Positions 1-6,431 of a stretch of DNA of 7,746 bases are shown piece after piece. The notes under the pieces were generated by a model. That model was not told where the DNA came from, made no database searches, and saw nothing but the letters and a program-made list of their open reading frames with translations. The first letter of the stretch is position 1; every line of letters starts with the position of its first letter. The position numbers were made by a program, and so were the translations under genes. The stretch spans positions 1-7,746 of the forward strand of contig CAMDXD010000181.1 of the NCBI GenBank assembly GCA_945877995.1. Direction: 5' to 3'. The DNA is from Bordetella parapertussis. Its GTDB lineage: Bacteria; Pseudomonadota; Gammaproteobacteria; Burkholderiales; CAIKXV01.

Positions 1-500
1 CGGTCTTCGACTTTTTCCTTTCGCGAGGCGGCAATCAGTACCTCGACATCGTCCTTGCTGGTCGGCGACGGGCCGAGTACCTGGAAGTCGAGGTTGACTT
101 CATCGAGCGCAAACGGGATGTACTGGTTGGCCTCGGTCTCGACCTGCAGTTCGAGTTCCTCCTCGCCCTGGCCGGCGGGCACGGCGATCTTCTTGGTGAT
201 CACTGCAGCGGTGGGCAGGGCCAGAGCGACGTTGCGAACCCGGCTGTTGAGCTTCTTCCAGCCGCGTTTGAACGAATCGGACACCTGATCAAGGTTCACG
301 ATATTGCCGTCGACGATCGAATCCTTCAACAGCGGCTCGATCACGTACCGTTCGAGCCGGTACTGGCCGCGTCCGGACTCTTCCAGTTCGACGAACTTGA
401 CCGCGGACGAACTGATGTCCACGCCGATCAACGGCGGGGCCGCAGGCCGGAGCAATCCGCTCAGCGCGTCGAATTTGAAGTCGAGTTTTCCTTTGAACAT
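1..500 (-). CDS. pilM: Type IV pilus assembly protein PilM (5' part, runs off the left edge)
   Basis: Partial gene; the first 166 codons are visible and the rest lies beyond the left edge (PilM is usually about 350 residues). The translation begins MFKGKLDF and contains the PilM/FtsA-like ATPase signature LIGVDISSSAVKFVEL (residues 24-39). Further family blocks follow: VDGNIVN (63-69), VITKKIAVPAG (100-110), ETEANQYIPFALDEVNLDF (121-139) and EVLIAASRKEKVE (153-165). In the known family, PilM is a cytoplasmic actin-like protein that binds ATP and the N-terminal tail of PilN, linking the cytoplasmic part of the pilus machine to the PilNOP alignment complex. The ATG at 500-498 is the only plausible start, because an in-frame TGA lies 21 bases upstream. 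No clear Shine-Dalgarno sequence precedes it. It is divergent from mrcA, the usual arrangement for pilMNOPQ; the remaining pil genes are expected to the left but are not visible. Confidence 0.95.
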   Translation of the reverse strand, partial: MFKGKLDFKFDALSGLLRPAAPPLIGVDISSSAVKFVELEESGRGQYRLERYVIEPLLKDSIVDGNIVNLDQVSDSFKRGWKKLNSRVRNVALALPTAAVITKKIAVPAGQGEEELELQVETEANQYIPFALDEVNLDFQVLGPSPTSKDDVEVLIAASRKEKVED

Positions 501-536
501 GGAAGGTTCAAGCCATCATTGCATAAACGAGGTTAA

Positions 537-565
537 AGGCTAGCAACAACTACTTGGACTGTAAA
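537..565 (-). promoter_or_regulatory. Possible sigma-70 promoter for pilM
   Basis: Read on the minus strand, TTTACA (plus-strand 560-565; 5 of 6 matches to the -35 consensus) is followed after 17 bases by TAGCCT (537-542; 3 of 6 matches to -10). This would give a start of transcription near 530 and a leader of about 30 bases. The surrounding 155-bp divergent region (501-655) is noticeably more AT-rich than the genes. The -10 match is weak, so this is only a candidate. A small imperfect hairpin (GACTG 557-561 with CAGTC 575-579) covers the -35 box and is probably chance. Confidence 0.3.
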
Positions 566-644
566 GCGTTTTTTCAGTCTGGAGCGGCTGCCTGAGCGTC
601 GGTCTGTCTCTTTTTCGTGTCTGATCCGGACCACGACATCTGTC

Positions 645-650
645 TATAAT
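645..650 (+). promoter_or_regulatory. Consensus -10 box immediately upstream of mrcA
   Basis: A perfect TATAAT lies at 645-650, with only five bases between it and the mrcA ATG (656-658). Transcription normally starts about 7 bases after the -10 box, here close to base 657, so the message could begin at or within the start codon. The expected -35 position (622-627, TGATCC, 17-bp spacer) is a poor match, and a TG dinucleotide at 641-642 is one base out of register for an extended -10. The hexamer is seen directly; its promoter activity is inferred. Confidence 0.5.
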
Positions 651-655
651 GGCGG

Positions 656-2971
656 ATGCTCAAACGCTGGTCGCTGATCGCTGCCCTCGTTGCCGCCGGA
701 GGGCTCGGCCTTGCCGTGCTCGTGGTGGTATTCGCGGCAGTCGTCGCTTTTCCGAACCTCCCCTCCCTCGATGCGCTGACCGACTACCGGCCGAAGGTGC
801 CGCTGCGCGTGTTCAGCGCGGATGGCAAGCTGATCGGTGAGTTCGGCGAGGAGCGCCGGGCGGTGGTGAAGATCGATGCCGTCCCCGACCTGATGAAAAA
901 GGCCATTCTCGCAGCCGAAGATGACCGTTTCTACGAGCATGGCGGGGTGGATTACCTCGGTGTCATTCGTGCGGCTGCCTCCAACTTCAGCGTTGGCGGC
1001 GCGCGCCAGGGCGCGAGCACGATCACGATGCAGGTGGCCCGTAACTTCTTCCTGTCCCGGGAAAAGACGTTCACGAGGAAGTTTCACGAGGCACTGCTTG
1101 CCTTCAAGATCGAAGCGAGTCTCACCAAGGATCAGATTCTCGAGCTCTACATCAACCAGATCTTCCTCGGCCAGCGCGCCTACGGCTTTGCCACGGCCGC
1201 ACAGACCTATTTCGGAAAATCGCTCGACCAACTCGAGATCGCCGAGATGGCGATGCTCGCCGGGCTACCCAAGGCGCCGTCGCGCTTCAATCCGGTGGTC
1301 AACCCGCAGCGTGCCAGGTTGCGCCAGCAGTATGTGCTCCGGCGGATGAACGCGCTCGGCTACATCGACGCAACCCAGTTCGCGCAGGCCGAAAAATACG
1401 TGATGCCGGCGCGGCGCGAAGGCACGGAAACGACGGTCCACGCAGACTATGTGGCCGAAATGGTCCGCCAGGTGATGTACGAACGGTTCAGGGACGAAGC
1501 GTATACGCGAGGTCTGCGCGTGCACACAACGGTTGTAAGCGAGCACCAACTCGCGGCCTATATGGCGGTACGCCGTGGTGTTATTGCCTACGATAGACGA
1601 CATGGCTTCCGTGGGCCGGAACGCTTCGTGGATCTGCCGGCGAACTATACCGACGAGCAGCTCGAAGACCTCCTGCAGGACGATCCGGACAGCGAAGGCC
1701 TGTTTCCGGCGATCGTGCTGCAGATCGACGACAAGTCGGCAGTCGTCTACCGGCGCGGGCTGGGCCGGGTCACCGTGGCCGGCGAGGGCTTGCGCTTCGC
1801 GCAGCGTACGATCGGGGAGCAGGCGCCGCTCAAGCAGCGGCTGCGGCCGGGGGCGGTGGTTCGCCTGCAGCGCGACGAAAAATCGAACTGGTACATCACG
1901 CAGCTGCCGCAGGTCGAGGCGTCGCTGGTCGCGGTAGACCCGTCCGATGGCGCGATCCGGGCGCTGGTCGGTGGTTTCGACTTCAATCGGACGCAGTTCA
2001 ACCATGTCACCCAGGCGATCCGCCAGCCCGGGTCGAGCTTCAAGCCGTTCATCTACTCGGCGGCGCTGGAGCGCGGCTTCACGGCGGGGACGGTGGTCAA
2101 CGATGCTCCGCTCACCTTCGGTGCACGGGAGACCGGGTCGGAGCCCTGGGAGCCCAAGAACTATGACGGCAAGTACGACGGCCCGATGCGGATTCGTACC
2201 GCGCTCGCGCGATCGAAAAACCTGGTGACCATCCGCGTGTTGCAGGCGATCGGTACCCAGTATGCCCAGGACTACATCACCAAATTCGGATTCGACCCGA
2301 AGCTCCATCCGCCCTACCTGACAATGGCGCTCGGCGCGGGCGCCGTGACACCGCTGCAGATGGCCGCCGGCTACGCGGTGTTCGCCAACGGCGGTTTCCG
2401 CGTTGCCCCGTTCCTGATCCGGCGCATCGAAGACGCCAAGGGAGCCGTGCTGTTTGAAGCAACGCCGGCCGTCGCGAACGAGGGCTCGGAGCGGGTGATC
2501 GACGAGCGCAACGCGTTCATGATGACCAGCCTGATGCAGGATGTCGTGCGGGCCGGTACCGCGACGCGCGCGATGTCCCTCGGCCGCAGCGACCTCGCGG
2601 GCAAGACCGGCACCACGAACGACTTCCTCGACGCATGGTTCGTCGGCTACCAGCCGGGGCTGGTCGCGGTCAGCTGGATCGGTTTCTCGACGCCGCGCAC
2701 CCTGGGTAGCGGCGAAACGGGCGGTACGGCGGCACTGCCGATGTGGATCAGCTACATGGCCGTCGCGCTCAAGGGCGTGCCAGAGCGGCCGCTGGTCCCG
2801 CCGGAGGGTGTCGCCATCGCGCGCATCGACCCTGCCACTGGCCTGCGTGATACGAGCGCAGGCGGCATCAGCGAGTTCTTCTACCAGGAGAACCTCCCGC
2901 GCGAGCTCGAGGGTGGTGCACCGGGCGCCGATGCACGGCCGCAGGACGAGGTGAAGGCGCAGATTTTCTGA
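656..2971 (+). CDS. mrcA: Penicillin-binding protein 1A: bifunctional peptidoglycan glycosyltransferase / DD-transpeptidase
   Basis: A complete 771-residue class A penicillin-binding protein (also called PonA). It polymerises lipid II into glycan strands and cross-links their peptides on the outer face of the inner membrane. Residues 5-31 form a single N-terminal membrane anchor. The GT51 domain has EDDRFYEHGG with catalytic Glu88, the block RQGASTITMQ (117-126), RKFHEALLAFKIE (141-153), ELYINQIFLG (163-172) and the LAGLPKAPS block (201-209). An OB-like linker domain of the PBP1a type lies at roughly 340-415. The transpeptidase has SxxK (S460-S-F-K463), SxN (S520-K-N522) and KTGT (650-653), so both activities look intact. 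Length is normal for the family. The ATG at 656 places the hydrophobic anchor correctly, but no Shine-Dalgarno sequence is spaced for it. Divergent from pilM and probably co-transcribed with the next two genes. Confidence 0.97.
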   Translation: MLKRWSLIAALVAAGGLGLAVLVVVFAAVVAFPNLPSLDALTDYRPKVPLRVFSADGKLIGEFGEERRAVVKIDAVPDLMKKAILAAEDDRFYEHGGVDYLGVIRAAASNFSVGGARQGASTITMQVARNFFLSREKTFTRKFHEALLAFKIEASLTKDQILELYINQIFLGQRAYGFATAAQTYFGKSLDQLEIAEMAMLAGLPKAPSRFNPVVNPQRARLRQQYVLRRMNALGYIDATQFAQAEKYVMPARREGTETTVHADYVAEMVRQVMYERFRDEAYTRGLRVHTTVVSEHQLAAYMAVRRGVIAYDRRHGFRGPERFVDLPANYTDEQLEDLLQDDPDSEGLFPAIVLQIDDKSAVVYRRGLGRVTVAGEGLRFAQRTIGEQAPLKQRLRPGAVVRLQRDEKSNWYITQLPQVEASLVAVDPSDGAIRALVGGFDFNRTQFNHVTQAIRQPGSSFKPFIYSAALERGFTAGTVVNDAPLTFGARETGSEPWEPKNYDGKYDGPMRIRTALARSKNLVTIRVLQAIGTQYAQDYITKFGFDPKLHPPYLTMALGAGAVTPLQMAAGYAVFANGGFRVAPFLIRRIEDAKGAVLFEATPAVANEGSERVIDERNAFMMTSLMQDVVRAGTATRAMSLGRSDLAGKTGTTNDFLDAWFVGYQPGLVAVSWIGFSTPRTLGSGETGGTAALPMWISYMAVALKGVPERPLVPPEGVAIARIDPATGLRDTSAGGISEFFYQENLPRELEGGAPGADARPQDEVKAQIF

Positions 2972-2984
2972 GATCGGGCGGCAC

Positions 2985-3623
2985 GTGGCACGAGAGACCC
3001 ATTCAAGGCAGCACCAGCTGCGCGAGCAGCTCGCGCAGCTGGCTGCACGCCTGATCGCCGAGGATGGCATCGACGACTGGGGACTCGCCAAGAAGAAGGC
3101 GGCCCGAACGCTGGGCCTGACCGAGGCGCACTGCCTCCCGACCAACGCCGAGCTCGAAGCTGCGCTGCTCGAATACCAGCGCATCTTCGACGAGGATGGG
3201 CAGCGGGAGGAACTTCACTGGCTGCGTTCGCAGGCGCTCGACCTGATGGACCTGTTCGAACGGTTCCAGCCGCATCTGGTGGGGCCGGTGCTGTCCGGGG
3301 CAATCGGCAAGTACCCGACCATCCATCTGCACCTTTTCACCGACGACGAGAAAGCGATAGAGTGGTTACTGCTGAAGGAAGCGATACCATACGACCCGTC
3401 CCAGCGCCGGGTGTTCATTGGCGGAGCTGCATCGACCGTGCCGTGTTTCGAGTTGAACGTCGAGGGAACCGACGTACACCTGCTGCAGTTCAGCGGCGCC
3501 GACCGCCACCAGCCGATCCGGCTGTCGGCAGAAGGCAGGCCGATGGCGCGCGCGGGGCGGGCGAGCCTCGCGTCGAAACTGGACGAGACCGCGGCACCGG
3601 AACCGCTGCGGGTCGAGCGGTGA
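2985..3623 (+). CDS. Conserved protein of unknown function, possible non-catalytic nucleotidyltransferase-like fold
   Basis: 212 residues, GTG start 13 bases after the mrcA stop; only a weak purine-rich stretch (GGGCGG, 2976-2980 region) precedes it, and no other start lies upstream of the conserved N-terminal block. I recognise the pattern LIAEDGIDDWGLAKKKAARTLGL (residues 23-45), followed by NAELEAALLEYQRIF (54-68), as one shared by uncharacterised proteobacterial proteins, but I know no function for it. Residues 8-25 are helical and glutamine/leucine-rich. The second half (LVGPVLSGAIGKYPTIHLHLFTDDEKAIEWLL, 98-129, then GTDVHLLQF, 161-169) recalls the G-x-x-x-x-G ... DxD ... D layout of a minimal nucleotidyltransferase, with His114, His116 and His165 at the acidic positions. 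That alignment is by eye. No signal peptide or membrane segment is visible, so it is probably cytoplasmic. The gene reality is well supported; the fold assignment is tentative. Confidence 0.85.
   Translation: MARETHSRQHQLREQLAQLAARLIAEDGIDDWGLAKKKAARTLGLTEAHCLPTNAELEAALLEYQRIFDEDGQREELHWLRSQALDLMDLFERFQPHLVGPVLSGAIGKYPTIHLHLFTDDEKAIEWLLLKEAIPYDPSQRRVFIGGAASTVPCFELNVEGTDVHLLQFSGADRHQPIRLSAEGRPMARAGRASLASKLDETAAPEPLRVER
3014..3042 (+). repeat. Perfect 13-bp inverted repeat with 3-base loop inside the start of the unknown gene
   Basis: Arm CCAGCTGCGCGAG (3014-3026), loop CAG (3027-3029), arm CTCGCGCAGCTGG (3030-3042). All 13 pairs are Watson-Crick and 10 are G-C. It falls in codons 10-20 of the unknown gene, 43 bases downstream of the mrcA stop codon, and encodes the Gln-Leu repeats of the helical N terminus. 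No T-run follows, so it is not a standard intrinsic terminator. As RNA it should be a very stable hairpin. Confidence 0.85.
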
Positions 3624-3631
3624 GCCGTCGT

Positions 3632-3644
3632 CGTTCCAGGAACG
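3632..3644. repeat. Short palindrome upstream of the ycgR ribosome-binding site
   Basis: CGTTCC-A-GGAACG is a perfect palindrome around a central base in the 33-bp gap between the unknown gene and ycgR. Its last base is the first base of the GGGAG Shine-Dalgarno sequence. It could be a weak 5-bp RNA hairpin or a small DNA operator, or simply chance. Confidence 0.35.
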
Positions 3645-3648
3645 GGAG
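3644..3648 (+). promoter_or_regulatory. Ribosome-binding site of ycgR
   Basis: GGGAG, 8 bases before the ATG at 3657. It supports that start and suggests that ycgR is translated independently rather than by coupling to the preceding gene. Confidence 0.7.
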
Positions 3649-3656
3649 CCGCCAGC

Positions 3657-4424
3657 ATGGCCGCTGAAGACGCCGTCAAGGCCGACAACGGCGAGGGCCA
3701 GGACCTCAGCCGGTTCCTCATCCGCTCACCGACGCAGATCAGGCAGACCCTGTCGGCGATCCGCGATAACCGTGAGATCGTCACCGCCTATTTCAACCAT
3801 GGCCGCCAGTTCCTGCTGACCGCGATCGTCGACATCGACGTGCCCGGTGGGCGCATCGTCATCGACCGCGGTTCGGACGAAGCGACCAACGCCAGGCTGC
3901 TGGAAAGCGACCGGATCGTGCTGGTGAGCGCGCTGGAGAAGATCAAGGTTCAGTTCAGCGTGAAGCAGGTGCGCGATATCCAGTACGACGGTGCGCCTGC
4001 CTTCTCGATTCCGCTGCCGGCAGAACTGCTCAAGTTGCAGCGGCGCGATTTCTTCCGGGTGCGCACCAGCGTGAGCGAGCCGGTCCGCGTGTGCCTGCCG
4101 CTGCGCGACACCGAGACGCTGGAACTGCAGGGCCTCGATCTGAGCATCGGCGGCATCTCCGCCTACGTGCAGTTGCCTGCCGACCGTGTGGCGATCGGTA
4201 CGCGCTTCCCCGGTGCCAGCGTGCAGATCGGCGCCGGCAGTTCCTTCGCGGTCGAGCTCGAACTTCGGAACCTGAACGACGTACGCCTGCGCAATGGCAC
4301 CGACGCGACGCGCGCCGGGTTCATGTTCGTCGCCGTGCCGGAGTCCGCACAGCAGCAGATACAGCGCTATTTGATGCGGATCGAGCGCGAACAGCGCAGC
4401 CGCGAGGTCGAACTCGATCGCTGA
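3657..4424 (+). CDS. ycgR: YcgR-type cyclic-di-GMP receptor (YcgR domain plus PilZ domain)
   Basis: 255 residues, the usual length for YcgR-like proteins. Residues about 15-120 match the N-terminal YcgR (PilZN) beta-rich domain. Residues about 125-240 form a PilZ domain with both c-di-GMP-binding motifs intact: RxxxR as R130-D-F-F-R134 and D/NxSxxG as D161-L-S-I-G-G166. In enteric bacteria the family acts as a flagellar brake: when loaded with c-di-GMP it binds the motor or stator and slows swimming. PilZ-domain proteins can also affect other surface behaviour. No membrane segment or signal peptide is seen, so the protein is cytoplasmic. It is the third gene of the apparent mrcA unit and lies one gene away from the divergent type IV pilus operon, so a role in motility or surface attachment fits, but no flagellar gene is visible in the window. 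Domain call firm; the exact partner (flagellar motor or pilus) is unknown. Confidence 0.92.
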   Translation: MAAEDAVKADNGEGQDLSRFLIRSPTQIRQTLSAIRDNREIVTAYFNHGRQFLLTAIVDIDVPGGRIVIDRGSDEATNARLLESDRIVLVSALEKIKVQFSVKQVRDIQYDGAPAFSIPLPAELLKLQRRDFFRVRTSVSEPVRVCLPLRDTETLELQGLDLSIGGISAYVQLPADRVAIGTRFPGASVQIGAGSSFAVELELRNLNDVRLRNGTDATRAGFMFVAVPESAQQQIQRYLMRIEREQRSREVELDR

Positions 4425-4433
4425 GCGGCTCAG
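4421..4433. repeat. Palindrome spanning the stop codons of the convergent ycgR and hemB genes
   Basis: CTGAGC-G-GCTCAG covers the ycgR TGA (4422-4424) and the hemB stop (TCA on the plus strand, 4430-4432) symmetrically. The two genes are separated by 5 bp. There is no T-run on either side, so no intrinsic terminator can be recognised here. Confidence 0.5.
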
Positions 4434-5461
4434 TCTCCTTCCCGCATCCAGCGGGCCGCGTCGAGCGCGAAATAGGTCAGTATGGCATCTGCCCCGGCGC
4501 GCTTGAAGGACAGCAGCGCTTCCATGGCGACAGCCCTTTCGGTGAGCCACCCGTTTGCGCTCGCCGCCTTCAGCATCGCGTACTCGCCGCTGACCTGGTA
4601 GACGGCGGTGGGCACGCCGAACGTCTCCTTCACCCGGCGCACGATGTCGAGGTAGGGCATGCCCGGTTTCACCATCACCATGTCGGCGCCTTCCGCGAGG
4701 TCCAGGGCGACCTCGCGCAGCGCCTCGTCGCTGTTCGCGGGATCCATCTGGTAGGTGTACTTCGAGCCGCCGCCGAGGGTGGCCGCCGATCCGACCGCAT
4801 CGCGGAACGGTCCGTAGAACGAGGAGGCGTACTTGGCAGAGTAGGCGAGGATGCGCGTGTGGATGAGGCCAGCGTCGTCCAGTCGGCGGCGGATCGCGCC
4901 GATCCGCCCGTCCATCATGTCCGACGGTGCGACCACGTCGACGCCGGCCTGCGCATGGACGTACGCCTGCTCTACCAGCACGGCGACCGTCTGCTCGTTG
5001 AGCACGTAGCCAGACTCGTCGATCAGGCCGTCCTGCCCATGGCTGGTGTACGGATCGAGTGCGACATCGGTCATCACGCCGAGTTGCGGGAAGCGCGCCT
5101 TCAGCGCGGCGACCGCGCGCGGCACCAGGCCGGCCGGGTTGAGCGCTTCGCGCCCGTCCGGCGTCTTCAGCGCGGGCTCGATCACCGGGAACAGGGCGAT
5201 CATCGGGATGCCTTCTTCCACGCAGCGGCCGGCGACCGCCAGCAGCCCCTCGACGTTGATCCGTTCGACCCCGGGCATCGACGGGACTGGCTGCGCCGGC
5301 GCAGGGCCGTCGTGCACGAATACCGGATAGATGAGGTCGTCGGTGGTCAACCGATTCTCGCGCATGAGCCGGCGCGAGAACGCGTCATGCCGCATCCGGC
5401 GCAGGCGCGTCGTCGGGAAAGCCGGTGAACTGGCGGGCGCGGGACGATTCGGGATGGACAT
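4430..5461 (-). CDS. hemB: Delta-aminolevulinic acid dehydratase (porphobilinogen synthase)
   Basis: Complete at 343 residues, normal for the family. HemB condenses two 5-aminolevulinate molecules to porphobilinogen in the cytoplasm, the second step of heme synthesis after HemL. Both Schiff-base lysines are present: K210 in AYSAKYASSF and K265 in VMVKPGMPY. The metal-site segment reads DVALDPYTSHGQDG (132-145), with Asp132, Asp136 and Asp144 where zinc enzymes carry cysteines. This is the aspartate-rich, magnesium-type site known from Pseudomonas and related proteins. The ATG at 5461 has the Shine-Dalgarno GAGGT (plus-strand 5469-5473) 7 bases upstream. The N-terminal extension (MSIPNRPAPASSPAFP) before TTRLRRMR is typical of the Asp-type group. 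engB lies 167 bp upstream on the same strand, so co-transcription is plausible, though the gap leaves room for a promoter. It converges with ycgR. Confidence 0.97.
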   Translation of the reverse strand: MSIPNRPAPASSPAFPTTRLRRMRHDAFSRRLMRENRLTTDDLIYPVFVHDGPAPAQPVPSMPGVERINVEGLLAVAGRCVEEGIPMIALFPVIEPALKTPDGREALNPAGLVPRAVAALKARFPQLGVMTDVALDPYTSHGQDGLIDESGYVLNEQTVAVLVEQAYVHAQAGVDVVAPSDMMDGRIGAIRRRLDDAGLIHTRILAYSAKYASSFYGPFRDAVGSAATLGGGSKYTYQMDPANSDEALREVALDLAEGADMVMVKPGMPYLDIVRRVKETFGVPTAVYQVSGEYAMLKAASANGWLTERAVAMEALLSFKRAGADAILTYFALDAARWMREGD

Positions 5462-5628
5462 GCGGCGGACCTCGTTGCGGCGGTGGGAGCGGAGCCGGGA
5501 TTCTGCCCGCCACGGCGCACAGCGGCAATGTGCAGCACGGCGGGAACTCCCCGCGGTGGTGACGGTCTCAATCCACGACGACGCTGTGCGTCTCCCGCAC
5601 CCTCACTGAGCGCGAGCCTTAACCCCCT
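5462..5628 (-). other. Intergenic region between engB and hemB
   Basis: 167 bp with no convincing gene. The short reading frames here are other-frame extensions of hemB or engB. Besides the hemB ribosome-binding site (5469-5473), I see one weak 5-bp hairpin (GACGC 5580-5584 with GCGTC 5588-5592). There is no recognisable terminator for engB and no clear promoter for hemB. Confidence 0.6.
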
Positions 5629-6315
5629 TCAGGCGCGGCGTGGCGGTCGCTTCGGCACCGGTCCAGACGCCGGCTTGCGTGACGCTCGCAGTTCGCTGCT
5701 GCTCACCGGAGCTTTCTCCGCGATGCCGAGGAAGCCGGCGACCGCCGATGCGAGGGTGTCCAGCCCCAGCCGTTTCGGGCTCGACAGCGCCTGCACGCTC
5801 ACTGGCAGCGGTGCCAGCGGCGCCAGCGCTGCGGTCACCTCGCGCACCACCTGAGCCTGCTGCTGACGGGTCAGCTTGTCGGCTTTCGACAGCACGATGT
5901 GCAACGGCAGACCGCGCGGTGCGATCCACTCGATCAGCCGGACGTCCAGTGGGGTCAGCGGGTGCCGGATGTCCATGATCACCACCAGGGCGGCCAGTTC
6001 CTGGCGTTCCTGCAGGTATCGTTCGAGCAGGATGCCCCAGTCGCGCTTGATGTCTTTCGCGACCTTGGCATAACCGTAGCCGGGCAGGTCGACGATCCGG
6101 TGTCCGGGCGTGACCTCGAACAGGTTGATCAGCTGCGTCCGCCCGGGTTGCTTGCTGACGAAAGCGAGCCGTCCGATACCCGTCAGGGCATTGATGGTGC
6201 TCGATTTTCCGGCATTCGACCGGCCGACGAAAGCGACCTCGCGACCACCGTCGGCGGGCAGTTTTTCGATTTCGGCAGCGCTTTCGCGGAACACCGCCTT
6301 GCTGAATACGGACAT
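5629..6315 (-). CDS. engB: Ribosome biogenesis GTP-binding protein EngB (YsxC/YihA)
   Basis: 228-residue TRAFAC-class GTPase with all G motifs: G1 GRSNAGKSS (31-39), G2 threonine in PGRTQ (T60), G3 DLPGYGYA (76-83), G4 SKAD (143-146) and G5 ALSSPKRLG (176-184). The family is an essential cytoplasmic GTPase needed for late assembly of the large ribosomal subunit. The ATG at 6315 gives the normal N terminus (FSKAVFRESA, residues 4-13). An in-frame stop lies upstream, and no strong Shine-Dalgarno sequence is visible. The body ends near residue 200. The remaining 28 residues form a proline- and basic-rich tail ending PKRPPRRA, longer than in the E. coli protein (about 210 residues) and perhaps an RNA-binding extension. 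Divergent from cytochrome c4, a pairing seen in several beta- and gammaproteobacteria, and upstream of hemB on the same strand. Confidence 0.96.
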   Translation of the reverse strand: MSVFSKAVFRESAAEIEKLPADGGREVAFVGRSNAGKSSTINALTGIGRLAFVSKQPGRTQLINLFEVTPGHRIVDLPGYGYAKVAKDIKRDWGILLERYLQERQELAALVVIMDIRHPLTPLDVRLIEWIAPRGLPLHIVLSKADKLTRQQQAQVVREVTAALAPLAPLPVSVQALSSPKRLGLDTLASAVAGFLGIAEKAPVSSSELRASRKPASGPVPKRPPRRA

Positions 6316-6366
6316 CGACAGGATCGCTTTCGCCGATCCGACTGGCGCCGGAAGGGTCGGTCAAGT

Positions 6367-6372
6367 TAAAAT
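6367..6372 (+). promoter_or_regulatory. Possible -10 box for cytochrome c4 in the engB / c4 divergent region
   Basis: TAAAAT (5 of 6 matches to the -10 consensus) sits in the only AT-rich patch of the 116-bp intergenic region (6316-6431). It would start transcription near 6379, leaving a leader of about 53 bases. The expected -35 position is GC-rich and does not match, so an activator or a different site may be used. On the opposite strand TTGATT with a 17-base spacer to TTAACT is an equally weak candidate for engB. Confidence 0.25.
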
Positions 6373-6419
6373 CGAAAGTTACGGGTAATCAACACGAACC
6401 AGATTGACGAGTGTCCGGC

Positions 6420-6425
6420 AGGGAG
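6420..6425 (+). promoter_or_regulatory. Ribosome-binding site of cytochrome c4 (decides the start)
   Basis: AGGGAG, 6 bases before the ATG at 6432. An in-frame GTG at 6411 would add seven residues (MSGRESR) but would bury this site inside the gene. The ATG start also gives a normal signal peptide, so it is preferred. Confidence 0.8.
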
Positions 6426-6431
6426 TCACGA

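Noticed and set aside
649..840. Small plus-strand frame starting at the ATG inside the TATAAT-ATG overlap, 7 bases before the mrcA start
   Set aside because: 63 codons in another frame with no recognisable product; the mrcA frame explains the region.
1265..3184. Long open frame (639 codons) on the minus strand opposite mrcA
   Set aside because: It is the antisense shadow of a well-supported PBP1a gene; its translation is rich in Arg, His and Ala with no recognisable domain, as expected from GC-rich third positions.
3726..4550. 274-codon minus-strand frame opposite ycgR
   Set aside because: Antisense shadow of a protein with clear YcgR and PilZ motifs.
4091..5428. 445-codon plus-strand frame over the end of ycgR and across hemB
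   Set aside because: It overlaps two recognisable genes in other frames, and its product shows no family resemblance.
5603..6364. 253-codon minus-strand frame overlapping engB
   Set aside because: Frame-shifted shadow of engB; the engB frame carries all the GTPase motifs.
6404..6409. TTGACG as a -35 box for cytochrome c4
   Set aside because: The matching -10 position would fall on the start codon at 6432, downstream of the ribosome-binding site.
6411..6431. Upstream GTG as the start of cytochrome c4
   Set aside because: It would place the strong AGGGAG site inside the coding region and add a charged stretch before the signal peptide.
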